From: Urophycis tenuis
Taxonomy: Eukaryota > Chordata > Actinopteri > Gadiformes > Phycidae
DNA: 64,000 nucleotides
Direction of reading: 5' to 3'
NCBI GenBank assembly: GCA_036785325.1
Contig: JAXIVH010000018.1
Coordinates: 3,089,498 to 3,153,497 of the forward strand
Translations under genes and position numbers: made by a program
Part shown: one piece after another, positions 26,993 to 46,406 of the stretch
How positions within the stretch are numbered: the first letter of the stretch is position 1
How the letters are laid out: each line of letters begins with the position of its first letter
Notes under the pieces: generated by a model
Told to the model about the DNA's origin: nothing
Database searches by the model: none
What the model saw: the letters and a program-made list of their open reading frames with translations, nothing else

Positions 26993-29900
26993 CACTGTGT
27001 GACACTGTGTGCGTCTGGTTGCGCATTGGCATGCTGCAGGTGCGAGCCGTGAGGTCCGCGGCCCCCCAGGGGTCCATCCGGCTGCCCCCCACCCTGACCC
27101 AGCAGCTGAGCTCAGAGGAGCAACGCCAGGCCTCCAGGGTCCAGTTCGACTTCTACCAGGAAGGCACCGTGTTCCAGGTATCTCTACCCCACTCTCAGGG
27201 ACAGGGACCTCTCTTCCCGCCTCCTGGGTCAGTCGTGTCTCTTCCCGTTTCGGTAAACCGCACTTCCTCTTTCGGGTCGGTAACCTCTCCTCCGGCTCCC
27301 TGTGACCCTTTCTGTTGCAGGACCCTCACCTGGGGACCCGCAGGCTGATCAGTGGCGTCCTGGGGGCCAAGGTGGCCAACCTGTCCATTTCTGGGCTTCA
27401 GGAAAACGTCACCGTGAGCCTCAGGAACACAGAGCCCATTCCAGTGAGTCCACGTCACACGTCACAGCTTGAGGTTATTGTACTGAACTACTGTGTCAAA
27501 TCACCGATACAGATATTTGCAGCTAGTATTTCAAATGCGTGGAGAGTAAAACATGATGAATGTAAAAGTACACCATCCTAATCTGTTGTTTGGTATTCTT
27601 CATGCAGGGGAACTACGTGGCAATCTGTGTTTACTGGGACTTAAGCATGAACGGTGAGTTTACGTTGCCCTGTCCATCAGAGTTAAATGCAGATGCTCCT
27701 CCAGAACTACCCGTGAGGTGAAGGCTGAACCTGAACCTGTTGTTCTGTTCTGCTGCCAGACGGAACAGGAGGCTGGAATTCAGACGGATGTTTCCTTCAG
27801 AACAGCACTGACAGCGAGACCACCTGTAGCTGTAACCACCTCACCAGTTTCGCCATACTGCTGGTAAGTACAGTACAGAGTCACAGGCGTCGTAGGTGAG
27901 AGCCGAGAGTTGTAAAAGAAGGAGAGAGCAAGCAGAAGAGGATGATGTAGTGAACACATCTCACCAACAGCACCTTTAAAGCAGCCTCACCCCCCGCCAC
28001 ACGCAGCAGGGCGTTTACAAGAGTAGACGCGCACGTGTTTCAAATTACCATCTTTTTGCTTGTAGCCCACAGTTTGAACACTACTGCCCTTAAACTGCTC
28101 TTAAACTGTCAAACTGCCCTTAAACTGCCCTTAAACTGTTTAAGGGCAGTAAAACTGCTCTTAAACTGCTCTTAAACTGTTTAAGGGCAGTAGTGTTCAA
28201 ACTGTGGGTTACAAGCAACCCACAGTGGGTTACAAGTGGGTTACAAGCAAAAAGCAAATACAGACATACAAAAATGTATGCGTGGCTACACATATTACCT
28301 GTTTCATTTATGATTGGTGGGTTGGAAGACTGAAAAGGGGAATACTGTATGTAATTATGAACAATATGTATAGAGCAATGTAAATGATCTCACTTTACCC
28401 CTGCAAAAGGGATCACAAAGCCGCTGAAATATAACATGGATGCAGCGTTTGGCAAACCTTGGTGCTTAAACCCAGTGTGGTTCTGTGTGTGGTTCTGTGT
28501 GTGTGGTTCTGTGTGTGCGGTTCCTCCTTGTTTGTTCTGTAGGATCTTTCCAGAGACCCGATCACAGACCGCCTCCAGGCCAACGTCCTGACCTTCATCA
28601 CGTACATCGGCTGTGGCCTGTCCGCCATCTTCCTCTCCCTTACCCTCCTCACCTACCTGGCGTTCGAGTGAGTGAGAGTCCCTCCCCGCGTATCTTTTAC
28701 CCCTGGTGTCTTTTACTATCAACACCAAACGCCTTTACTGTCATTGCACACAGAGCGCAACTGAGGCAGCACAACACAGCTGTGCATCTCAGCAGAAGTG
28801 CAAAACAAAAGCAGTTGAGTGCAGAGTATGTGGAATATATAATCAAATATATGCAGTGTGAGCAGTGTTGACAGTAGAACAGTGATGATGTATATGATAT
28901 ATACAGTAGAAGACTCATCAGCAGAAACATCAGCAGTGATAGCAGTAGAAAGTGTAGGTGTATATACGTATGTAAGTGTAAGTGTAGGTATATATAGTGC
29001 AGGGTATATGTGTGTGACGAGGTTGTGTGACACAAGATACTGCGTTTCATCCCCAATGTGCAGTATGTCATTCAACCTGTAGTCATAACGTGCCCCTCGA
29101 GTCCTTGATTTTGACGATTTGGATTTTCAACCAGTTTCTCAAAGTCCTGTTCCCCGTCGATCGAAGCCCGCTTCATGTTCACCACTCCCCACTCCCCATG
29201 ACTCACACCCCCCCCCCCCCCAAAACCACGACAGGAAGCTGCGTAAGGACATGCCCTCCAAGATCCTGATCCAGCTGTGCATGGCGCTGCTGCTGCTCAA
29301 CCTGGTGTTCCTGGTGGACGCCTGGCTGTCCCTCTACCCCGGCGCCGTGGGCCTCTGCATCTCCACCGCCTGGTTCCTGCACTACTTCCTGCTGGCCTCC
29401 TTCACTTGGATGGGCCTGGAGGCGGTGCACATGTACCTGGCGCTGGTCAAGGTGTTCAACACCTACGTGACGCGCTACATGCTCAAGTTCTCGGTGGTGG
29501 GCTGGGGCGTGCCCATGGCGGTGGTGATCATAGTTATCGCCGTGGACAAGGACAACTACGGCCTGGTGACCTACAGCAAGTTCAGCGACGGCACGTCGGA
29601 CGGCTTGTGAGTACGCCCCCCCCACCCTGGGGCGTGACCGCGGGCGCCAGGAATGCCACGCGGCGTTGTTTTGGCGGGCGATTATTGTTGACGGTCCGCC
29701 CGGCAATGTTATCGTGGCCATCACGCACACATTCTTTTATTTGTTGTATTTGGCCGCTGAGGGTTGTCACGCCTTCCACTGAGACCGGTGTGACGTTCGT
29801 TTTCTGTCTCTGTTTTGTACCATGCCAACGGTTATCGTGGCGGATATCTCGGCTCATCCGAAAAAACAGTTGAGTGCAGAGTCTGTGCATATGTATGTGG

Positions 29901-30039
29901 AATATATAATTAAATGTATGCAGTGTGAGCAGTGTTGACAGTAGAACAGTGGAAGACTCTAAACATCAGCAGTGATAGCAGTAGAAAATGTTGGTGTATA
30001 TACATATGTAAGTGTATGTATATATAGTGCATCCATAAC

Positions 30040-30099
<60 letters not shown>

Positions 30100-30156
30100 G
30101 TTCTGTGAACAGTTCCTGTAAACACTGACCTAAACCTCTCTCTCTCCCCTCTCTCC

Positions 30157-30197
<41 letters not shown>

Positions 30198-30313
30198 CTC
30201 TCTACCTCCCTCTCTCCTCTCTCTCTCTCTTTCTCTCTCTCTCTCCCCTCTCTACCTCCCTCTCTCTCTCTCTCTCTCTCTCTCCCTCTCTCTCTTTCTC
30301 TCCCTCCCTCTCC

Positions 30314-30369
<56 letters not shown>

Positions 30370-30990
30370 CCCACCACAGCTGCTGGCTGCGGAACGACAT
30401 TGCCTTCTATGTGGCGGTGGTGGCGTACTTCTGCGTCATCTTCGTCTTCAACTCCGTCATGTTCGTGGTGGTGATGGTGCAGCTGTGCCGCATCATGCGC
30501 CACACCCCGCACAGCACGCAGCACCACAGCACGGTGCAGAGCGTGCGCCGCGTGGCCGGCATCACCATGCTGCTGGGCCTCACCTGGGGCTTCGCCTTCT
30601 TCGCCTGGGGGCCCGTCAACCTGGCCTTCATGTACCTCTTCAGCATCTTCAACACCCTGCAAGGTCAGGGCGGCGGGGCGCTCCAGGGGGGGACGGGGAC
30701 ACACGACTGGTTGTTCACTTCAGGGTCGCCTTGGGCGTTGCCCTGCCTGGCTGTGATTGCAGCCATGTATTTGAAGTGGAGTTGGGAGCTTTTTTGTTAC
30801 AATTATCTCCAACAATAGAGAATGTGGCTGCGGTGTAAAGGTTTGGCCCATGGTTTGGATGAATGGCTTCATGAATTGAACACGAATGAATGAGTTCACC
30901 CGAATGAGCCGTGGCACCAAGGAAATGACGCAGTGGGCGTTGGTTATGTGTGTTGTGTTATGCTTGTGTTATCAATGACATGTCTTCTTC

Positions 30991-31021
<31 letters not shown>

Positions 31022-32184
31022 GCCCAGGGTTCTTTATCTTTGTGTTCCACTGTGCCGGGAAGGAAAATGTGCGACGCCAGTGGAGGACCTACCTCTGCTG
31101 TGGAAAACTGAGACTGGCGGAGAACTCTGGTGAGTCACACACATCCACCCACAAACACAACGTGCACCCCACCCTAGGGAACGGCCGAAAGGAAATGGCC
31201 GTGGCCAAGATCCATACACTGCTATAGGCTGCCATACATATCATTTGTTTTTTGCATCATGAGCGGTGGGACACGAGGCAATACGGGGGTGTCAGTGTTT
31301 TCGACCGGAGCGCATTGACTCTCCTGTGTGTGTGTGTTTTTTTTAATGCGTGGTCCTCCTCCCTCCAGACTGGAGTCGAACGGCCACGCAGAAGATCCAG
31401 AAGAGGTCGTCGGTGAGCGGCCTGACCTCGCTGAGCTCCTCAGAGTCCAACAACTCTAACTCCTTCCTGGCCAGGGAGCCCCCGGAGCAGCTCAGAGGCA
31501 TTGGTGAGCCCACTTCTTCCTCCACCTCCTCCGGAATTCAGGATGACGATCAGGAAGGAGCAGGTAGGGGCTATGGGGCGTCGAACCCAGAACCTTTCGG
31601 GCTGAGACCCAACACCCTAGTAGCCACTACCCTGCCTCCTATTCTATTTTGTATTTGGAGTAGAACAAATAGTGAATTCCGCTACAGGTCATTAAGGATG
31701 CTTTACTGGAAGAAGGGAAGGACATTGGGGATCAAACCCAGTACCTTTCGATTGGGGGTCAGTCTTTTTAGAAACCTCACTGTCCTGCCCCCATTCTGTG
31801 TTTTCTCACCCCTTCGTTTTGGGGGATGTTTTCCTTGCACAATAGGGAGCTTAGGGTAAGAGTGCTATATAATGTGGCCTGTGAAGCTCTTTGAGACCAA
31901 TTGAGTTCCATTAATAGAATCCATTTGGCAAACTCATTGATGAAACGTGTGTGTGTGTATTCAGTATAATGAGTGATTTAGTGAAACAAAGCTATTTGTC
32001 CACTTAAAAGAGAGGCAAGCCCATGCAGCTCTGTTTCAAAAAGGCCACTGTATTGTGAGGAACCTAAAGGACACCCTTTGTGTTTTTCATTGCAGGAAGT
32101 CCACTCAACGACGAAGCGATCACAGCAGACGGGGCCAATTCAGACACAATCAGCAGCGCCGGTGACCACCCACATAGCTTCTGA
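5568..32184 (+). CDS. adgrg2: Adhesion G-protein-coupled receptor G2-like, complete 38-exon model
   Basis: This is a plasma-membrane adhesion GPCR, closest to ADGRG2/GPR64. Exons: 5568-5617, 6386-6477, 7205-7276, 8472-9896, 10112-10185, 10608-10705, 11014-11038, 11141-11181, 11750-11874, 12704-12791, 14338-14423, 17949-18022, 18159-18226, 18926-18959, 19107-19144, 20367-20497, 21434-21524, 22071-22129, 22258-22308, 22432-22499, 22720-22754, 22844-22874, 23101-23132, 23602-23726, 24006-24123, 24262-24842, 25258-25483, 26287-26443, 27040-27177, 27321-27443, 27608-27653, 27760-27863, 28543-28667, 29235-29606, 30380-30663, 31028-31129, 31369-31503, 32096-32184. Every junction is GT-AG and the phases match; the sum is 5613 nt, 1870 residues plus stop. 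Human ADGRG2 is about 1017 residues; the excess is mucin repeats and two extra modules. The tail motif CCGKLRLAENSDWS and helix 6 TWGFAFFAWGPVN favour ADGRG2 over ADGRG4. The first exon is the least certain part. Mammalian ADGRG2 works in the male reproductive tract; its role here is unknown. Confidence 0.9.
5862..5940. repeat. (GT)n microsatellite
   Basis: About 39 GT units in the first adgrg2 intron. Confidence 0.95.
8095..8360. repeat. Degenerate minisatellite before the first mucin exon
   Basis: Imperfect units of the kind CACCCAGAACACCCTAGCAA repeat about ten times with variable spacing. They lie in the intron just 5' of the adgrg2 mucin exon. Confidence 0.75.
8472..9896 (+). other. adgrg2 exon 4: first mucin-like domain, 475 residues
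   Basis: One 1425-bp exon encodes residues of about 71-546, almost only Thr, Ser, Pro and Asn, in repeats such as TTTTTTLSPNTPPPV, TPSPIITTNTTLSP and PLPTNTTTPSP. Such sequence is expected to carry dense O-glycans and hold the receptor head away from the membrane; the many N-T-T triplets also fit N-glycosylation. The exon is phase 1 at both ends, so repeat changes in multiples of three keep the frame. The coding strand has almost no G. The repeats are long and near-identical, so copy number probably varies between individuals and may be mis-assembled. Confidence 0.9.
10238..10400. repeat. About 22-bp minisatellite
   Basis: Units such as ATGAGAGGGTGAATGACATC repeat about seven times in the intron after the first exon of module 1. 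Units are imperfect. Confidence 0.8.
11875..12703. repeat. 45-bp minisatellite filling a complete adgrg2 intron
   Basis: About 18 units, mostly 45 bp and some 42 bp, with core TATTCACTGTCTAACCCCTA followed by CCTGCTCCTTAATGACCTGT. The array starts within 20 bp of the donor (GTGAGT at 11875) and runs into the acceptor at 12703. The last unit, ACCGTCTAACCTCCACCTGTAG-like, is itself the 3' splice site. Because 45 is divisible by three, artificial reading frames cross it; they are not genes. Confidence 0.9.
12985..14265. repeat. Older SINE-like repeat split by the hAT insertion
   Basis: The left half at about 12985-13106 and the right half from 14150 to about 14265 read as one repeat when the inserted element is removed. 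The right half ends in a LINE/SINE-like tail, AATTGTAAAGCGCTTTG. The family was not identified. Confidence 0.5.
13107..14149 (+). mobile_element. Non-autonomous hAT-type DNA transposon
   Basis: The element is flanked by an exact 8-bp direct repeat, GTCCTAAC, at 13099-13106 and 14150-14157, as expected for hAT integration. Its ends are CAGGCGCGTCGCC and GGCAACGCCCCTG-like (CAGG...CCTG), imperfect inverted repeats. Inside, a short frame from 13404 starts MDIRYFFKNRGDRDK, like the N-terminus of hAT transposases of the 'SFFK' type, and an acidic segment is seen at about 13795-13990. The catalytic core is missing, so this is an internally deleted copy. A (TG)n and poly-G tract lies near the right end. 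Confidence 0.75.
14490..14570. repeat. (TA)n microsatellite
   Basis: About 40 uninterrupted TA units between exon 11 of adgrg2 and the LINE insertion. Confidence 0.95.
14710..17752 (-). mobile_element. Nearly full-length non-LTR retrotransposon, RTE-like clade
   Basis: The element lies antisense in the adgrg2 intron between exons 11 and 12. A 10-bp target-site duplication, GGAGTATCTA, flanks it at 14700-14709 and 17753-17762. The 3' end is a short (GGAT)n-type tail after CGGATAAGCGGCAGAAATGG, the usual tail of RTE-like fish LINEs. The 5' end is present to within a short leader (about 55 bp before the frame). One open frame covers almost the whole element. The clade comes from memory of fish LINEs; a Rex-type assignment cannot be excluded. 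Confidence 0.9.
14732..17698 (-). CDS. LINE endonuclease-reverse transcriptase polyprotein, uninterrupted
   Basis: An uninterrupted 988-codon frame. An APE-type endonuclease occupies about residues 20-290, with TWNVTSL near 27, LLGDFNAHVG near 158, MIDFVVVSSD and the catalytic STDHH near 254. Reverse transcriptase covers about 490-800: GGKAPGVDEI, YRGITLLS, FVDLEKAFDRVP, LRQGCPLSP and the active-site FADD near 727. The C-terminal part has LSIYRSIYVPTLTYG and a basic GRRPRGRPRTRWRDYV end. The protein nicks target DNA and primes reverse transcription there. Oddities: no ATG precedes the endonuclease (the first in-frame Met is near residue 90), and the segment VGLTSTHSL has no acidic residue where many APE endonucleases have QE. 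With no stop or frameshift visible, the insertion looks recent. Confidence 0.92.
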   Translation of the reverse strand: MQCELGGSRRRGPGRSDPRLQKLALGTWNVTSLAGKEPELVCEAERYRLDIVGLTSTHSLGSGTSVLERGWTLFHSGVAPGERRRAGVGMLVSPRLGACTLGFTPVDERVASLRLQVGGRVLTVVCAYAPNGSSEYPPFLESLEGVLESAPSGDSLVLLGDFNAHVGNDSETWRGVIGRNGPPDLNPSGVLLLDFCARHGLSITNTMFKHKGVHMCTWHQDTLGRSSMIDFVVVSSDLRPHVLDTRVKRGAELSTDHHLVASWLRWRGKMPVRPGRPKRSVRVCWERLAESPVRTSFNSHLRESFNHVPGEAGDIESEWTLFRASIVEAADRSCGRKVVGACRGGNPRTRWWTPAVRDAVKLKKESYRAFLARGTPEAADGYRRAKRGAASAVAEAKTRVWEEFGEAMEKDFRTASRRFWTTIRRLRRGKQCFVNTVYGRDGALLTSTRDVVNRWGEYFEDLLNPTNTPSTEEAGSGDSGGDSPISGAEVAEVVKKLLGGKAPGVDEIHPEFLKALDAVGLSWLTRLCSIAWTSGAVPLDWQTGVVVPLFKKGDRRVCSNYRGITLLSLPGKVYSGVLERRVRRIVEPRIQEEQCGFRSGRGTVDQLYTLGAVLEGAWEFAQPVYMCFVDLEKAFDRVPRGALWGVLREYGVPGPLLRAIGSLYSRCQSLVRIAGSKSSLFPVRVGLRQGCPLSPILFTTFMDRVSRRSQGVEGLRFGGLRIASLLFADDLVLLASSGRDLQFSLERFAAECEAAGMRISTSKSEAMVLGRKRVECTLRVGEEILPQVEEFKYLGVLFTSEGRMEREIDRRIGAASAVMRALHRSVMVKKELSRKAKLSIYRSIYVPTLTYGHELWVVTERTRSRIQAAEMSFLRRVSGLSLRDRVRSSVIREGLRVEPLLLRIERSQLRWLGHLVRMPPGRLPGEVFRARPSGRRPRGRPRTRWRDYVSRLAWERLGIPPEELDEVAGEREVWASLLRLLPPRPDPG
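19230..19346. repeat. Poly-C tract followed by (CA)n
   Basis: A C-rich run at about 19230-19266, then CA repeats at about 19275-19346. Assembly across this point is likely to be unreliable. Confidence 0.9.
19350..19722. repeat. GGGTCGGG-rich dispersed element
   Basis: Two blocks of tandem GGGTCGGGTTCGG-type sequence at about 19360-19450 and 19610-19720 bracket an AT-rich centre. It resembles short non-autonomous elements common in fish. No clear target-site duplication or terminal repeat was found. Confidence 0.45.
20122..20240 (+). mobile_element. tRNA-derived SINE head, 3' truncated
   Basis: GGCGGCGGTGGCTCAGTGGG, a TAGAGCGGGT body, box B-like GTTCGATGCCC, then divergent sequence without the GTCGCTTTGG tail of the other copies. 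It lies in an adgrg2 intron about 125 bp before exon 16. Confidence 0.65.
20580..21000. other. Unassigned intron sequence
   Basis: No exon-like frame with splice sites is seen here. Part of it (about 20690-20800) resembles the dispersed repeat at 690-1200 and 58500-58880 in inverted orientation. The match is weak. Confidence 0.35.
21264..21425. repeat. (TG)n microsatellite next to adgrg2 exon 17
   Basis: About 160 bp of TG repeats with a few CG and CA interruptions. It ends about 9 bp before the acceptor of the exon at 21434. Confidence 0.95.
22432..24300 (+). other. adgrg2 extracellular module copy 3 (exons 20 to start of 26)
   Basis: Exons of 68, 35, 31, 32, 125 and 118 bp, then the first part of the 581-bp exon at 24262, again with phases 1-0, 0-2, 2-0, 0-2, 2-1, 1-2, 2-1. 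The start DAYYALIISIVNSTLNQ matches copies 1 and 2. The core QCYVIIHFAQELPVCDIASA replaces the CC-x-L...CQAGN pattern. It ends with CEHGRDLCVLLNDQCV. This copy lies directly before the second mucin region and the GAIN domain, as the single human segment does, so it is the likely ancestral copy. Confidence 0.7.
24300..24842 (+). other. adgrg2 second mucin-like domain (rest of exon 26)
   Basis: About 175 residues of repeats such as NTTSSPVN, NVTSSPLN and NTTSTPVN, at about residues 1060-1237. Nearly every unit has an N-x-T sequon as well as Ser/Thr for O-glycans, unlike the first mucin exon, where proline dominates. It ends TGPLTELPTT at a phase 1 donor (GTTTGT) and leads into the GAIN domain. 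Confidence 0.85.
25489..25590. repeat. Short minisatellite, GCTAGCAGAT units
   Basis: About seven units of roughly 15 bp, such as GCTAGCAGATGCTAC, begin 5 bp after the donor of adgrg2 exon 27. Read through, they continue the exon's frame to a stop near 25629. Confidence 0.85.
25790..25905. mobile_element. Possible MITE with short inverted ends
   Basis: CTTAAAGCTGCAGTAGGTAA at the left and a GGAGCTTTAAG end at the right are imperfect reverse complements about 115 bp apart. A similar head occurs at about 660. No target-site duplication was established. Confidence 0.4.
26490..26580. repeat. Short tandem repeat of about 42 bp
   Basis: Two to three copies of AATACAGGTAATAAACAGTG followed by TACAGTTGTGATACT lie after the donor of the exon ending at 26443. 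Confidence 0.8.
26646..26848 (+). mobile_element. tRNA-derived SINE
   Basis: GGGCAGTAGTAGCTCAGTGG, box B GGTTCGATCC, a body and the tail TAGCTTTGGACAAAAGCGTC, ending in TAAATGTAAATGTA. Same family as 3803 and 4508, more diverged, in an adgrg2 intron. Confidence 0.8.
26922..26992. repeat. (GT)n microsatellite
   Basis: About 35 GT units in the intron between two GAIN exons. Confidence 0.95.
28068..28206. repeat. Perfect 30-bp inverted repeat around a CTTAAACTG tandem array
   Basis: 28068-28097 is the exact reverse complement of 28177-28206. With one mismatch the arms extend outward by about 12 bp. The spacer holds short direct and inverted CTTAAACTG units, so the whole block is a compound palindrome inside the intron before the helix 1 exon. 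Confidence 0.85.
28803..28997. repeat. Dispersed repeat, copy 1 of a direct pair
   Basis: Sequence from CAGTTGAGTGCAGAGTATGT through GCAGTGTTGACAGTAGAACA to a TATATAGTGC end is repeated at 29865-30027 in the same orientation with few changes. The two copies flank the TM2-TM5 exon. The family is unknown. Confidence 0.75.
29865..30027. repeat. Dispersed repeat, copy 2 of a direct pair
   Basis: Same family and orientation as 28803-28997, with a short internal deletion around 29955. It is followed by an (AAT)n run at about 30041-30098. Confidence 0.75.
30140..30368. repeat. (CT)n tract forming the acceptor of the TM5-TM7 exon
   Basis: About 230 bp of CT repeats with CCCT interruptions ends 11 bp before the AG acceptor at 30379. 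A shorter (CT)n run precedes the next exon at about 30995-31022. Confidence 0.95.
31369..32184 (+). other. adgrg2 cytoplasmic tail (exons 37-38)
   Basis: Exon 31369-31503 encodes DWSRTATQKIQKRSSVSG and a serine run (SLSSSESNNSNSF), with many candidate phosphorylation sites. The last exon, 32096-32184, encodes NDEAITADGANSDTISS and ends GDHPHSF before TGA. The tail is much shorter than the human one. Confidence 0.85.
31564..31785 (-). mobile_element. Two tRNA-like SINE fragments, reverse orientation
   Basis: Reverse-strand box B-like sequences GGGTTCGACGCCC (about 31578) and GGGTTTGATCCCC (about 31735), each followed by a tRNA-like arm. They lie in the last adgrg2 intron. Weak but repeated pattern. 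Confidence 0.45.
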
Positions 32185-32609
32185 ACACAGCTGCTGGCGA
32201 GAGCCGTTCTTTATCATAATGAAACAGACTTTAGGGTATTACCACCTCACTGTGGTTCTGGGTGGTGGCGTCTGAGGTCTGTAGGTACACTGACAATTCA
32301 ACCATAACACACAGACCACATTTTAGATGGGGGAATTCACACGGGGGAAAATATGTCCCAGATGTGTCTGGTTGACTGCAAGTCAAATGCCGTTACAAAT
32401 ACTAATATACTCATAGAAATACTCCGAATCAAAATGAACTCCACTGGTATTTTTCCTTGGCTTGTGACCCCCTCTAGTGTTTCAGGGCACAACTACATCT
32501 CCTAGCTGCACAACCTCAAGCCTCAACCACTTCATATATACACACACACACAAACAGAGAGTGTTTGTGTTCATTATAAAGACATATTCAGGCATATCTG
32601 TATATATTT

Positions 32610-32615
32610 AATAAA
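32610..32615 (+). promoter_or_regulatory. Candidate poly(A) signal of adgrg2
   Basis: AATAAA about 430 bp after the adgrg2 stop, followed by a GT-rich run at 32640-32664 that could act as the downstream element. Confidence 0.55.
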
Positions 32616-32695
32616 AAGCTATATATATTTAATTCATTGTGTGTGTGTGTGTGTGTGTGTGTGTGGACACATGGGACACACTGGTACTGCAGGCA

Positions 32696-32701
32696 TTTAT
32701 T
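32696..32701 (-). promoter_or_regulatory. Candidate poly(A) signal of sms
   Basis: AATAAA on the minus strand, about 1.1 kb after the sms stop. The same GT/CA-rich tract at 32640-32664 lies just downstream on this strand too. Confidence 0.4.
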
Positions 32702-33681
32702 TTCATATTACTTTGGACAAAAATCTGTCAACACCCTTCTCTACCTCAGGTGCAGCCGGCCACTGTTCAACAAAATGTATAAAACCATTTGTTGTTGAAT
32801 AAATAAATATAACAATGGACCCCATGGTAAAAGCAAGCTAAATCCCCCTCTTCCAAATGCACCTAAAAAAAAGATTAAGAAAAAAACCCCAAACAAATGG
32901 AATCCAGCAGAAGGAACAAAAGGTGCCGAGTAACAAAATAACATTCAATAAAACCCAAAAGCATATTCTCCGAGAGCCATCCGTTTTTCCCTTTTACCAA
33001 AATCATACATGAACTTGTCCCTTGGTGTGGCGGGATACAGACGCCCTCCGGAACAATCCGGAGGAGGAGTGAAGACTCAAGCCCAGCCTCTAGCCCCGGA
33101 GGCTGGCGTGGATTCTTCCTGAGGAGGAGGATGACTCCACCACAGCCGCGGGTCCCGGAGGCTGGGGTTCAGTCTTCCTGAGGAGGAGGAGAACTCCACT
33201 CAAGCCCCAGAGGAACCGAATAAAAAAAGGGGGGGGGGGGGGGCACAAATCCATGCAGGCAAACGCTTACAACTGTGACAAGTGTGCACGTGAGGACGAC
33301 GACGACGGCGACGTCGCCGCGTCACGTGCACGGCTTGCGCTGGAAGAGCTGGAGGGACACGGGCCAGTGGGCGGAGCACAGCGGGGTCTCTACGGGTACA
33401 GTGTAGAGTGTGCGCGGCATCGGTAAGACGTCACTTCTGTCGTGACGCCGTGGCGATGACCGCCAGTAACGTTTTTTGACTGATGCTCGTACGCCCGCGA
33501 CAACCATGCACATACAACAAAGTAGAAGTACGGGGAGAAAAACAGAAACCAAGAACCCTCAACATAAAAAAAAACGGTAAAAACCAAACATCATCGCCAC
33601 TATTCTTGTGGTAGGACTAATATTTGAGTGGAGCTTGGTAAAACAGTGCCATCTCTCTCACTAGGGAGGAACTACAGCAGC

Positions 33682-33714
<33 letters not shown>

Positions 33715-33799
33715 GAGGGGTGGGGGTGGGGGGAGGTTGGGGTGGAGGTGAGAGGGTGGGTTCTTCACATTCTTGAGGAGCGCCCGCTGAAGAAGTGAC
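32702..33799 (-). other. Presumed sms 3' UTR
   Basis: No coding frame is supported. It contains a short duplicated block (about 33055-33125 and 33130-33200, GGAGGCTGG...TCTTCCTGAGGAGGAG), a GA-rich stretch and a G tract at 33227-33243 and 33686-33713. Confidence 0.5.
33686..33760. repeat. Long poly-G and G-rich tract
   Basis: About 27 consecutive G followed by GGGTGAGGGGTGGGGGTGGG, on the + strand, inside the presumed 3' UTR of the minus-strand gene sms (C-rich in its transcript). It could form a G-quadruplex as DNA. Confidence 0.85.
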
Positions 33800-46116
<12,317 letters not shown>

Positions 46117-46396
46117 AATTGCATACAACCATCAGCCATGCCTGGGTTAGCAGGCAGCCGGCGGTAAACGGGTAATTGCGGAGACAGAGAGGACAGAGCA
46201 AGGGTCCTATCAGTTTCAACTGCTGTGTAGTGGGCTGGAAGCTACATTCTGTGGGGCAGTAAACTCGTCCCCAGGAGTCCTCGTCTCACGACAAAACGAC
46301 TGGGACGGGATGGTCTAAATCAACGTTATTGGCGAGACAGAGGGGGTGGGATGTTAAGTTACAGGGGTTAGGCCTGCGAGGGACCAGCGAGAGGGC

Positions 46397-46406
46397 GGGA
46401 CTTTCC
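46397..46406 (+). promoter_or_regulatory. NF-kappaB-like site upstream of sms
   Basis: GGGACTTTCC, identical to the classical kappa-B consensus, about 280 bp upstream of the sms start codon. A 10-bp match can occur by chance. Confidence 0.3.

Larger units (their letters stand above)
25258..27863 (+). other. adgrg2 GAIN domain and GPS (exons 27-32)
   Basis: Exons at 25258, 26287, 27040, 27321, 27608 and 27760. Subdomain A is helical: NEAAANRLLELTANVSQLNA, then LVSELEGLLAGPN. Subdomain B has the usual strand motifs: VGLKLVFESD, GSIRLPPTL, RVQFDFYQE, NYVAICVYWDLS. The GPS shows WNSDGC, CSCNHLTSFAIL: paired W and C residues, C-x-C and the autoproteolysis site HL/T, with the tethered agonist TSFAILLDLSRD following. 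All residues needed for self-cleavage appear present, so the receptor should be made as two non-covalently joined chains. Confidence 0.92.
28543..31129 (+). other. adgrg2 seven-transmembrane domain (exons 33-36)
   Basis: Exon 28543-28667 carries the end of the tethered agonist linker and TM1 (TFITYIGCGLSAIFLSLTLL). Exon 29235-29606 carries TM2 to TM5 (ILIQLCMALLLLNLVFLVDA; FLHYFLLASFTWMGLEAVHM; KFSVVGWGVPMAVVIIVIAV). Exon 30380-30663 carries TM5 to TM7 (FYVAVVAYFCVIFVFNSVM; GLTWGFAFFAWGPVN; YLFSIFNTLQG). Exon 31028-31129 finishes TM7 and helix 8 (FFIFVFHCAGKENVRRQW). TM3 W-M-x-L-E-A-x-H-M-Y-L and TM6 W-G-F-A are adhesion-GPCR signatures. Conserved cysteines CISTAW and FCWLR can form the TM3-ECL2 bond. 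Confidence 0.95.
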
